This document shows, piece after piece, positions 1-5,630 of a stretch of 5,631 bases of DNA. The translations under genes were made by a program, and so were the position numbers. This DNA comes from an uncultured Allobaculum sp. (lineage in GTDB: Bacteria; Bacillota_I; Bacilli_A; Erysipelotrichales; Erysipelotrichaceae). The notes beneath the pieces are model-generated. The model was given only the letters and a program-made list of their open reading frames with translations. It searched no databases and had not been told where the DNA came from. Every line of letters starts with the position of its first letter. Positions within the stretch are counted from its first letter, which is position 1. Where the stretch lies: positions 1-5,631 of the forward strand of contig CAJTVE010000107.1 of NCBI GenBank assembly GCA_910579655.1, read 5' to 3'.

Positions 1-130
1 CATAAACAACGGAGTTCGTATCGTCCGAAGACAATATTCACCAAGGCTACTCACAGACAACAGCCGAAGCTGTCCTGCCAAACAACGGGGGTGTCTTTCA
101 ACCCCCATGGCTTGCCATGGGGTCAGTGAG
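1..130 (+). mobile_element. Possible right end of an IS200/IS605-type (TnpB) element
   Basis: This stretch is GC-richer than the T-rich DNA that follows and is open in two plus-strand frames from the window edge (frame 1 to a TGA at 127-129, frame 2 to a TAG at 161-163), as expected if a gene tail enters from the left. It contains a series of small stems: CGGA/TCCG at 10-13/23-26, ACAGC/GCTGT at 60-64/69-73 with a CGAA loop, and an 8-bp stem CCCCATGG/CCATGGGG at 103-110/115-122, followed by a short tail and an abrupt composition change. In IS200/IS605 elements the 3' end of tnpB overlaps the omega-RNA and ends in a short-loop GC-rich hairpin a few bases before the element boundary, and this matches that layout. 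The inference rests on architecture only. No TnpB catalytic or zinc-finger motif is inside the window, so it could equally be another hairpin-rich intergenic element. Confidence 0.38.
87..122 (+). repeat. Two mutually exclusive hairpins sharing one arm
   Basis: GGGGGT at 87-92 can pair with ACCCCC at 101-106, and CCCCATGG at 103-110 can pair with CCATGGGG at 115-122 across a CTTG loop. The two stems overlap at 103-106, so only one can form fully at a time. The second is longer (8 bp, extendable by one GC pair into the loop). There is no T-run after it, so it is not a terminator. It could be the terminal hairpin of an omega-RNA or transposon end, or an alternative-fold RNA switch. Confidence 0.6.
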
Positions 131-456
131 CTTCTCTTCCCTCCTGAATCTTCTTCTCTGTAGTGAATCTATTGTGCTGTGATAAGTTTAATGTGTCGCG
201 ATGAGTCTATTGTATTCGATGTTCATGATCCGATTTTTATGGATCGTATTTTTAATGATGCATATTTTTCAGCTCAGATTTTTGGAATGATCCATTTTAT
301 TCTGCTTCTTCCAGAGTTGTTATTTGTTTTATCCAATGTCAACTGTTTACTATCATCCCTGACGCAAATTGAAATCTTTGGCTTTGTGCCCGATCTTTCC
401 TTTTTCTCTGCGTCTTTTCTCTGCGTCTTTTCTTGGGTCTTTCGCTCAATGAAAAA
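131..456. other. Gene-free, T-rich spacer downstream of hprK
   Basis: No supportable gene is present. One plus-strand frame is open (179-463, GTG start, 94 codons), but it has no Shine-Dalgarno sequence, its product is dominated by Phe, Leu, Ile and Ser as expected from translating T-rich DNA, and it runs into the terminator of hprK. The minus strand holds no lgt, the gene that often follows hprK in Bacillota. Visible structure is limited to degenerate direct repeats (for example GATCCGATTTTTATG followed by GATCGTATTTTTAATG around 228-256) and the 13-bp tandem repeat near 402-439. Confidence 0.6.
402..439. repeat. 13-bp tandem repeat, two perfect copies plus one decayed
   Basis: The unit TTTTCTCTGCGTC occurs at 402-414 and 415-427 without change, followed by a degenerate third copy TTTTCTTGGGTC at 428-439 that lacks one base. 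It lies just downstream of the hprK terminator on the minus strand. No function is evident; it may come from replication slippage. Confidence 0.8.
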
Positions 457-481
457 GGACTAGAGGAAAGCTCTCTAATCC
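452..481 (-). terminator. Intrinsic terminator of hprK, overlapping its stop codon
   Basis: Read on the minus strand, GGATTAGAG pairs with CTCTAGTCC (nine pairs including one G-U; plus-strand arms 473-481 and 457-465) around a 7-nt loop, followed at once by five T residues (452-456). The 5' arm begins in the last sense codon of hprK (GAT) and includes the TAG stop. Stem, loop and U-tract fit a Rho-independent terminator well. It makes hprK the last gene of its transcript. Confidence 0.87.
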
Positions 482-1413
482 TGACGGTTTTTTTCAATTT
501 CTTTTAAGACAAGCTGTTCGAATTCCTTGGCGGAATCAAAGCCATCCTGCTGCAGCAGATAGTTGGTTACGGCCGTTTCAATGACCGTGCCCATGGGACG
601 GCCATAGGTAACAGGGATGCGCATCTTGACGATCTTAATGCCCAGGTATTCGCTGAATTCTTTTTCTTCCAGACCGATACGGTCATATTCGGCATCCGGA
701 TCATACGGAACCAGGGACACTTCAAAACTGATGTTGGCACTGTTAGCCACCGAAGTAATTCCAAACAGACGTTTGACATCGATAATACCAACTCCGCGCA
801 GTTCCATATACCCGGCAATGATCTGAGCCGTTTTTCCGATCAGCGAGTTGTGAATTCTGAAGACATCCACTCGGTCGTCCGCAACCAGCTGATGGCCGCG
901 TTTGACCAGATCCAGCACGATTTCACTTTTTCCCATACCGCTTGCTCCGGTAATCAGAACACCAACCCCATAAATACGGACAAGTTCGGCATGCACCAGC
1001 TGACTTGGCGCGAGCAGCTCATCGAGATAGTTGGTGACATTGACAACCAGCTGACTTGTTTTGCGATGGGTTTCGAAAACTGGAAAATCCTTGCGGTCGG
1101 CAATTTCTTTTAACACCGGAGGGCAGGGATGATTCATGCCGGTAATGAGAATGCAGGGGGTATCTTCGCCTGTCAAAAATTCAAAAACCCGACGCTGGTT
1201 GATTTCATCCATTTCGTCCTGGATATAGCGATATTCCTTACCGCCAATGACCACAATGCGCTTAGTCTGTGAGTTGGAGAAGTAACCGGCCAGTTCGAGA
1301 CCAGGACGATTAATATCCGGTAATGTAATGACACGATTTAAAGCCGCTGGTGTGCCGGTCACTTGCTGGTAATTGAATTTTCGCTCCAGATCGCCGACCG
1401 TTGTTTTTGGCAT
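475..1413 (-). CDS. hprK: HPr kinase/phosphorylase (bifunctional, HprK/P)
   Basis: This cytoplasmic enzyme phosphorylates Ser46 of the PTS carrier HPr using ATP or pyrophosphate and also removes that phosphate by phosphorolysis. P-Ser-HPr acts with CcpA in carbon catabolite control of Bacillota. The 312-residue product has the usual family length (about 310). The N-terminal domain (about 1-130) carries the family-like NRVITLPDINRPGLELAGYF segment at 26-45. The catalytic domain shows His141, Walker A GASGMGKS at 156-163 followed by Glu164, the VADD pair at 177-180, the HprK/P signature MELRGVGIIDV at 203-213 and Arg245 in YDRIGLEE. All key active-site residues are present, so it should be active. 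The ATG at 1413 is chosen because the conserved start (MPKTTVGDLERKFN) aligns with known HprK N termini and purine-rich RBS sequence lies upstream. uvrA precedes it on the same strand but 570 bp away behind a terminator, so hprK is probably transcribed alone. Confidence 0.98.
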   Translation of the reverse strand: MPKTTVGDLERKFNYQQVTGTPAALNRVITLPDINRPGLELAGYFSNSQTKRIVVIGGKEYRYIQDEMDEINQRRVFEFLTGEDTPCILITGMNHPCPPVLKEIADRKDFPVFETHRKTSQLVVNVTNYLDELLAPSQLVHAELVRIYGVGVLITGASGMGKSEIVLDLVKRGHQLVADDRVDVFRIHNSLIGKTAQIIAGYMELRGVGIIDVKRLFGITSVANSANISFEVSLVPYDPDAEYDRIGLEEKEFSEYLGIKIVKMRIPVTYGRPMGTVIETAVTNYLLQQDGFDSAKEFEQLVLKEIEKNRQD

Positions 1414-1420
1414 ACCGAAT

Positions 1421-1433
1421 CCCCCTTCTCCTT
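1421..1433 (-). promoter_or_regulatory. Ribosome binding site of hprK
   Basis: On the minus strand AAGGAG (1433-1428) is followed by GGGGG (1425-1421), which ends 7 nt before the ATG at 1413. AAGGAG is the better match to the anti-Shine-Dalgarno sequence, but it lies 14 nt from the ATG, further than usual. GGGGG can pair with CCUCC using one G-U pair at normal spacing. Either element or both may be used. No better start codon lies nearer AAGGAG. Confidence 0.6.
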
Positions 1434-1496
1434 CAAAGTTTCTCCCTCAAAGTCACTTTAGCGAAGGACTTTCTAACCGGATGAAACAAATTGTCG

Positions 1497-1525
1497 AAAA
1501 TAAGCGGACAAAGCCTGAATGTCTA
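1497..1525 (-). promoter_or_regulatory. Candidate sigma-A promoter of hprK
   Basis: On the minus strand TAGACA (1525-1520; five of six matches to TTGACA) is followed by a 17-bp spacer and TATTTT (1502-1497; four of six matches to TATAAT). Initiation would fall near 1490, giving a leader of about 77 nt before hprK. The -35 box sits inside the 1506-1549 palindrome, which would make the promoter open to regulation. This is motif-based inference. Confidence 0.5.
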
Positions 1526-1549
1526 TTTTCCGACATTTGACATTTGTCC
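1506..1549. promoter_or_regulatory. 44-bp concentric inverted repeat over the hprK -35 box
   Basis: Outer arms GGACAAA (1506-1512) and TTTGTCC (1543-1549) and inner arms AATGTC (1518-1523) and GACATT (1532-1537) share the same centre (1527.5), with 5-nt gaps on each side and an 8-nt core. The right half also holds GACATTT in tandem (1532-1538, 1539-1545). It covers the -35 element and part of the spacer of the proposed hprK promoter, so an operator for a dimeric or tetrameric regulator is plausible. It does not match the CcpA cre consensus. A DNA cruciform without regulator is an alternative. Confidence 0.5.
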
Positions 1550-1903
1550 CTGATCTGACACAAACGTTTTTGTTCGTGCCCTCATCTTTCTTATCTAACC
1601 ACAATTCCTTGCTTATTTTAACATATGGCCTGAATTTCCTTCGCTTCTGTAGGTTAGCCAGCAAGGTTTTCGTTTCGGACTTGCAAGTGGCTTCTCTGTG
1701 GAAGATCAAAAAGAGAGGGCTGGACTTCTGGCGCTCACTTCCAGCCATTTCTGGCTTTCAAGGCTTTTTTCAAAGAACAGGTGAAGACTTTTTTCGAGCA
1801 GACTTCTTCGAAAAATCTCTTTTCGCCGCAGACAACCACTTTGGGCTATTTTTTCATCTTTTCCATCTCAATGAGTGGGCGATTTCCATCCGAAAACGCA
1901 GCC
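1550..1903. other. Gene-free spacer between uvrA terminator and hprK promoter
   Basis: No supportable gene. A plus-strand frame (1519-1950) runs straight through the uvrA terminator and gives a Phe-rich product. A minus-strand frame (1748-1473, 91 codons) has no ribosome binding site and crosses the proposed hprK promoter. Two stems stand out: GGCTGGA/TCCAGCC (1718-1724/1740-1746, 15-nt loop), which on the minus strand is followed five bases later by TTTTT, and TTTTTCGA/TCGAAAAA (1790-1797/1808-1815, 10-nt loop). The first could be a weak second terminator for readthrough from uvrA. The spacer may be eroded former sequence. Confidence 0.5.
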
Positions 1904-1948
1904 AAAAAGCCCATGAATCTCTTTATTCAAAGATGATTCATGGGCTTT
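1904..1948 (-). terminator. Strong intrinsic terminator of uvrA
   Basis: On the minus strand AAAGCCCATGAATC pairs perfectly with GATTCATGGGCTTT (14 bp; plus-strand arms 1935-1948 and 1906-1919). After a single bulged base, a further 5-bp stem TCTTT/AAAGA closes a GAAT loop. The 3' arm runs into TTTTT (1908-1904). It lies 35 bp downstream of the uvrA stop codon. The plus-strand orientation lacks a T-run, so it works in the uvrA direction only. It separates uvrA transcription from hprK. Confidence 0.93.
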
Positions 1949-1983
1949 AAAACCAGATTGAGCGTTTTTAAACAGCCGGATTC

Positions 1984-4884
1984 TTAGGCGGCTTTTGCTT
2001 CTGGCAAAGTTTCGGTATTGGAAACAGATTTTTCTTCATCGGCTGAAAGAGGGGGTAAAGCTGGCGTTTTGTGTTCAAGCAATGGACGCAGGTATTTACC
2101 GGTATAACTGTTCGGGCAGGCTGCGATTTCTTCTGGCGTACCCGTGGCTACGATGGTTCCCCCTTCGTCACCGCCTTCCGGTCCGATATCGATGATGTAA
2201 TCCGCATTTTTAATCACATCCAGGTTATGTTCAATGACAATGACCGTATTACCGGTATCGACCAGACGCTGCAGAACTTCAATCAGCTTGCGTACATCTG
2301 CAGAATGCAGCCCGGTCGTCGGCTCATCCAGAACAAAGACCGTTTTTCCGGTTGGCTTTTTTTGCAGTTCGCTGGCCAGCTTAACACGCTGCGCTTCCCC
2401 ACCCGAAAGGGTTGTCGCGGACTGGCCGAGCTTGATGTAGGACAGTCCGACATCACTTAACGTCTGGAGCTTGTGACGGATCTTGGAGATCTGGCTGAAA
2501 AATTCAATACCTTCTTCAACGGTCATATCCAGAACATCTGATATGGTCTTGTCTTTGAATTTTACCTGCAAAGTTTCTTCATTGTAGCGTTTGCCATGGC
2601 AGACATCACAATCAACATAAATATCGGGTAAGAAGTGCATCGAGATTTTCCGGATGCCATCCCCCTGACAGGCTTCGCAGCGGCCGCCTTTGACGTTGAA
2701 GGAGAACTGCGACTTGGTAAAGCCCAGCATTTTGGCTTCTTTGGTCTGCGCAAACAGATCCCGGATGTCATCAAAGACACCAACATACGTGGCTGGATTG
2801 GAACGCGGGGTGCGCCCGATTGGTTCCTGGGAGATTTCGATGAGCTTATCGATTTCTTCCAGACCTTCAATCTTTTTCGCCTGGCCCGGTTTGGTGCGAA
2901 CCTTGCCTAAATGATGCTGAATGGTACGAGTCAGAACTTCAGTCACTAAGGAAGATTTCCCGGATCCGGAAACACCGGTCACCACAGTCAGCGTTCCCAA
3001 TGGAAAGGTCGCATTGACGTGTTTCAGATTGTTCTGCGTCGCATCGATGACTTTCAATTCCTTGCCATTGCCCTGGCGGCGTGTGGCTGGAGTTGGGATG
3101 GTTTCTTTACCGGACAGGAAGCGGCCGGTGATGGAGGCATCATTGGCCATGACTTCAGCTGGCGTTCCTTTGGCGACGACCTGCCCGCCATGAATGCCGG
3201 CACCAGGACCGATATCAACGATGTAGTCGGAGGCGCGCATGGTATCTTCATCATGTTCGACAACAATCAGCGTATTGCCAAGATCCCGCATCTGTTTGAG
3301 AGTCTCAATCAGACGATCATTGTCCCGCTGATGCAGACCAATCGATGGCTCATCCAGAACATACATGACTCCCGTTAAACGGGAACCGATCTGGGTTGCC
3401 AGACGGATTCGCTGGCTTTCACCACCCGACAATGTGGAAGCCAGACGATCCAGCGTCAGGTAAGTCAGGCCGACATTCTTTAAAAACTGCAGACGGGAGC
3501 GGATTTCTTTGAGAACCAGATCCGCAATTTTCGCCTGGGTGGGGGTGAGTTTCAGATGATCAATAAAGTCGATGGACTGATTGACACTCATCTGCGTCCA
3601 TTCATAAATGTTCTTGCCGCCAATCCGGACGGATAAAACCTGAGGATTGAGGCGGGCTCCCTTGCAGGATGGGCAGGTTGCTTCCGATAAGAAAGATTCA
3701 TACCAGTCGCGGCTCCAGGCCGAGCCAGTTTCCAGATACCGGCGTTCGATCATGTCGGCAACCCCTTCAATGGGTTCATGGTACTGACGTTCCAGACCTT
3801 TGGTATTAAAGATCGAGAATTCGACGGGGGTCTTGGTTCCATGCAGGATGATATCGAGCTGTTTTTGGGTCAGATCTTTGATCGGAGTATCGAGGTCAAT
3901 GCCGCTGGCTTTGCATAAAGCTTCCATGCGCTGCCATTCCTGGTTGAGGGTGCCGACAATATTTTTATAGTAGGCAATTCCCCCCTGGTTGATGGATAAC
4001 GAGCGGTCAGGAATCAGAAGATCAAGGTCAACTTTCTGGATCGAACCAATTCCTTTACATTCCGGGCAGGCACCCATGGGCGCGTTAAAAGAGAACAGAC
4101 GGGGTTCAAGTTTTGGCACTGAGAATCCGCAGATCTTGCAGGCATAGTTGGAAGAAAAGCGCAGGACTTCATCCGGAGTCTGAACTTCGACCATGCCGTC
4201 CCCGATTTCCAGTGCAGTATGGATGGAATCGTAGTAACGGGAACGGTTGTCGCGGCGGACAATCCGGTCAACAACGACTTCAACGTCATGTTTCTTATTC
4301 TTTTCCAGCGGCTCCATTTCTTCGAGCATGCGGATTTCGCCATCCACGCGTACGCGCAGATAGCCTTCCTTCATTAATTTGGCAAAGGTGTCTTTAAACG
4401 TTCCTTTTTTTCCTAAGGCAATTGGAGCCAGGATCGTCGTCCGGCTTCCTTCTGGCAGTTCCATGACCTGGTCAACCATTTCCGTAACCGTCTGACCGGT
4501 AATGGGTTCGCCATGCTCCGGGCAGTACGGAATCCCGATGCGGGCATAAAGCAGACGCAGGTAATCATAGATTTCGGTTACGGTGCCCACGGTGGAGCGC
4601 GGGTTATGAGAAGTGGTTTTCTGATCAATGGCAATGGCTGGAGAAAGCCCGTCGATCTGGTCAACATCCGGCTTTTCGGAGTTGCCTAAAAACTGTCTTG
4701 CATAAGAAGACAGCGATTCCATGTAACGGCGCTGGCCTTCGGCGTAGATCGTATCAAACGCCAGCGATGTTTTTCCGCTGCCCGAAACACCCGTCATGAT
4801 GATGAGTTTATTTTTGGGGATCTCAAGCGAGATGTTTTTCAGATTATTCTCTCTGGCCCCCTGAATTTTAATTGAAGTTTCCAT
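1984..4884 (-). CDS. uvrA: Excinuclease ABC subunit UvrA
   Basis: This is the ATP-dependent DNA damage sensor of nucleotide excision repair; a UvrA dimer loads UvrB at lesions for incision by UvrC. The 966-residue product carries two ABC ATPase modules. Numbered from the chosen start: Walker A GVSGSGKT at 32-39; zinc-binding Cys 249, 252, 273 and 276; a further CxxC at 404/407; signature LSGGE at 485-489; Walker B VLDEP at 509-513 and His544; then a second Walker A GVSGSGKS at 637-644, zinc-finger Cys 736, 739, 759 and 762, signature LSGGE at 826-830, Walker B VLDEP at 851-855 and His886. The length compares with 940-960 in E. coli and B. subtilis. The excess is a polar Ala/Pro/Glu-rich tail after YTGKYLRPLL (about 937-966). 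The start at 4884 is preferred over the in-frame ATG at 4896, because GGAGGG lies between the two and directly serves the second. It has its own terminator, and no uvrB is seen upstream within the window. Confidence 0.97.
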   Translation of the reverse strand: METSIKIQGARENNLKNISLEIPKNKLIIMTGVSGSGKTSLAFDTIYAEGQRRYMESLSSYARQFLGNSEKPDVDQIDGLSPAIAIDQKTTSHNPRSTVGTVTEIYDYLRLLYARIGIPYCPEHGEPITGQTVTEMVDQVMELPEGSRTTILAPIALGKKGTFKDTFAKLMKEGYLRVRVDGEIRMLEEMEPLEKNKKHDVEVVVDRIVRRDNRSRYYDSIHTALEIGDGMVEVQTPDEVLRFSSNYACKICGFSVPKLEPRLFSFNAPMGACPECKGIGSIQKVDLDLLIPDRSLSINQGGIAYYKNIVGTLNQEWQRMEALCKASGIDLDTPIKDLTQKQLDIILHGTKTPVEFSIFNTKGLERQYHEPIEGVADMIERRYLETGSAWSRDWYESFLSEATCPSCKGARLNPQVLSVRIGGKNIYEWTQMSVNQSIDFIDHLKLTPTQAKIADLVLKEIRSRLQFLKNVGLTYLTLDRLASTLSGGESQRIRLATQIGSRLTGVMYVLDEPSIGLHQRDNDRLIETLKQMRDLGNTLIVVEHDEDTMRASDYIVDIGPGAGIHGGQVVAKGTPAEVMANDASITGRFLSGKETIPTPATRRQGNGKELKVIDATQNNLKHVNATFPLGTLTVVTGVSGSGKSSLVTEVLTRTIQHHLGKVRTKPGQAKKIEGLEEIDKLIEISQEPIGRTPRSNPATYVGVFDDIRDLFAQTKEAKMLGFTKSQFSFNVKGGRCEACQGDGIRKISMHFLPDIYVDCDVCHGKRYNEETLQVKFKDKTISDVLDMTVEEGIEFFSQISKIRHKLQTLSDVGLSYIKLGQSATTLSGGEAQRVKLASELQKKPTGKTVFVLDEPTTGLHSADVRKLIEVLQRLVDTGNTVIVIEHNLDVIKNADYIIDIGPEGGDEGGTIVATGTPEEIAACPNSYTGKYLRPLLEHKTPALPPLSADEEKSVSNTETLPEAKAA

Positions 4885-4888
4885 GTTT

Positions 4889-4894
4889 CCCTCC
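4889..4894 (-). promoter_or_regulatory. Ribosome binding site that decides the uvrA start
   Basis: On the minus strand GGAGGG (4894-4889) is followed by AAAC and the ATG at 4884. The upstream in-frame ATG at 4896 overlaps this motif and has no comparable purine-rich sequence before it. UvrA proteins typically begin directly with a short METSIKIQGAREN-like segment, which agrees with the downstream start. Confidence 0.85.
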
Positions 4895-4910
4895 ATTCAT
4901 TTCTATCTTC

Positions 4911-4916
4911 GTTATA
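4911..4916 (-). promoter_or_regulatory. Candidate -10 box for uvrA
   Basis: On the minus strand TATAAC (4916-4911) matches the sigma-A -10 consensus at five of six positions and would start transcription about 20 nt before the GGAGGG. No good -35 box is found at 16-18 bp upstream. TACGAT at about 4931-4926 is a weaker alternative. Motif evidence only. Confidence 0.3.
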
Positions 4917-5267
4917 TTTTTGTCTATCGTATTCTGAGGATTGATTTTCGTTTTTCGTGCTGGATTGGCCAGCTTCGAATTTCTGCTTTTTCAATGACCA
5001 TTGTGGATATTTTTTCATTCACCACAGGTATTCGAACTTCAGATTTTAAACTTCACCAGCCCGCTTTGTAAAGAGATTCACAAATTCTGAAAACGCTTTT
5101 TCTCCTATTTTTTTGCAGGTCGTTTTATCTGAAGCAAAAGATGCTTTATAAGAAGCCTGGCATCCTTGCTTTTTATCATACCTTATGTTGCGTAAATAAA
5201 AAGCATTTTCATCCCGAAAAAAGGCATAAAAATTGCTTTGTCCAGAATGATATTCAACAGTCAATAT

Positions 5268-5296
5268 TTGATCCAAGCAGAACCGTTAAGGATCAA
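5268..5296. repeat. Inverted repeat TTGATCC...GGATCAA
   Basis: The 7-bp arms at 5268-5274 and 5290-5296 are perfect and are separated by 15 nt. There is no T-run on either side, so it is not a terminator. It is part of a local cluster of GATC-containing palindromes (5268-5538). Function unknown. Confidence 0.6.
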
Positions 5297-5481
5297 GAAA
5301 CCAAACCTTTTGTCCGGCTTCTTTATTCTAAAGAGGTGTAACCGGCTTTCGTACTTTAAGTCTTTGCCGGATCGATCGAATCAGATCTGTGCTCTTTCAA
5401 TCAACAAAATAGTTATTTATTTCTAATTCAGCGATAATTTCTTACAGTTCATTCAATCTGTCCTCTTTCTGAACGTTCCAT

Positions 5482-5497
5482 ACAGGATCGATCCTGT
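5482..5497. promoter_or_regulatory. 16-bp perfect palindrome, candidate operator
   Basis: ACAGGATCGATCCTGT is a perfect palindrome. It ends five bases before the TG of an extended -10 promoter (5503-5511) and so occupies the place of the -35 element, where an activator or repressor would act. Part of it (GGATCGATC, 5485-5493) also occurs at 5369-5377. I do not recognise it as the site of a named regulator. Confidence 0.5.
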
Positions 5498-5502
5498 TTT
5501 GA

Positions 5503-5511
5503 TGGCATAAT
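5503..5511 (+). promoter_or_regulatory. Candidate extended -10 promoter
   Basis: TGGCATAAT is a TGn motif joined to CATAAT, five of six matches to TATAAT. No good -35 hexamer is present, which extended -10 promoters tolerate. Transcription would start near 5518 and run into the terminator ending at 5630, giving an RNA of about 110 nt. Confidence 0.45.
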
Positions 5512-5540
5512 AATCGTGAATCAGAAAGAAAGTGATCAAT

Positions 5541-5561
5541 ATGACAAAAAATAAAACCTGA
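5541..5561 (+). CDS. Possible seven-codon leader reading frame (MTKNKT)
   Basis: ATG ACA AAA AAT AAA ACC TGA lies about 23 nt after the predicted transcription start and 19 nt before a terminator hairpin. A weak purine run (AGAAAG, about 5526-5531) stands upstream as a possible ribosome binding site. It could be a leader peptide of an attenuated gene beyond the window, or chance within a small RNA. The Thr and Lys content (two each) is too little to argue for amino-acid-specific attenuation. Confidence 0.2.
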   Translation: MTKNKT

Positions 5562-5580
5562 ACAATTCATCAAAACCGAC

Positions 5581-5630
5581 AAATGGCCGGAAACACCTTT
5601 AAAGAACGTGTTCCCGGCCATTTTGCTTTT
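5581..5630 (+). terminator. Intrinsic terminator at the right edge
   Basis: AAATGGCCGGAAACAC (5581-5596) pairs with GTGTTCCCGGCCATTT (5608-5623), 16 bp with a single A-C mismatch and an 11-nt loop, followed by TTTT-GC-TTTT to 5630. The plus-strand reading has the better T-run. The minus-strand reading ends in GGCCATTT then GTCGGTTTT and might also stop a minus-strand gene ending just beyond the window. It either ends the small plus-strand transcript proposed here or acts bidirectionally. Confidence 0.85.

Larger units (their letters stand above)
4897..5480. other. Gene-free region upstream of uvrA
   Basis: No convincing gene was found. The longest minus-strand frame (5276-5046, 76 codons) would need a TTG start, follows an in-frame TAA by three codons, has no ribosome binding site, and its product resembles no family I know. 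Plus-strand frames overlap it and also lack start signals. Structure that can be seen includes GCTGG/CCAGC (4959-4963/4969-4973), TGTGG/CCACA (5002-5006/5022-5026), TTGATCC/GGATCAA (5268-5274/5290-5296), CTTCTTTA/TAAAGAGG (5318-5325/5329-5336, one G-U pair, 3-nt loop), CCGGC/GCCGG (5342-5346/5366-5370) and GAACGTTC (5471-5478). There is no GAAC-N4-GTTC LexA box of the B. subtilis type. Confidence 0.5.

Noticed and set aside
1..108. Minus-strand frame open from an ATG at 108 to the window edge
   Set aside because: No ribosome binding site, begins inside a hairpin, and all frames of this short GC-rich piece are largely open, so openness is uninformative.
179..463. 94-codon plus-strand open frame
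   Set aside because: GTG start without a ribosome binding site; Phe/Leu/Ile-rich product expected from T-rich DNA; contains the tandem repeat and runs into the hprK terminator.
1473..1748. 91-codon minus-strand open frame between uvrA and hprK
   Set aside because: No Shine-Dalgarno sequence, crosses the proposed hprK promoter, low-complexity Lys/Arg-rich product.
1519..1950. 143-codon plus-strand open frame
   Set aside because: No ribosome binding site, reads through the perfect stem of the uvrA terminator and the hprK promoter palindrome, Phe-rich product with no recognisable family.
4885..4896. uvrA start at the upstream ATG (4896)
   Set aside because: The GGAGGG ribosome binding site lies after this ATG and directly before the ATG at 4884, so the four extra codons are probably not translated.
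5002..5010. TGTGGATAT, one base off a DnaA box
   Set aside because: A single one-mismatch nonamer is expected by chance about once in a window this size; there is no cluster of boxes or origin gene.
5046..5276. 76-codon minus-strand open frame upstream of uvrA
   Set aside because: Needs a TTG start with no ribosome binding site and has a TAA just upstream. Its amino-acid mix is not absurd, so a decayed gene remains possible, but nothing supports expression.
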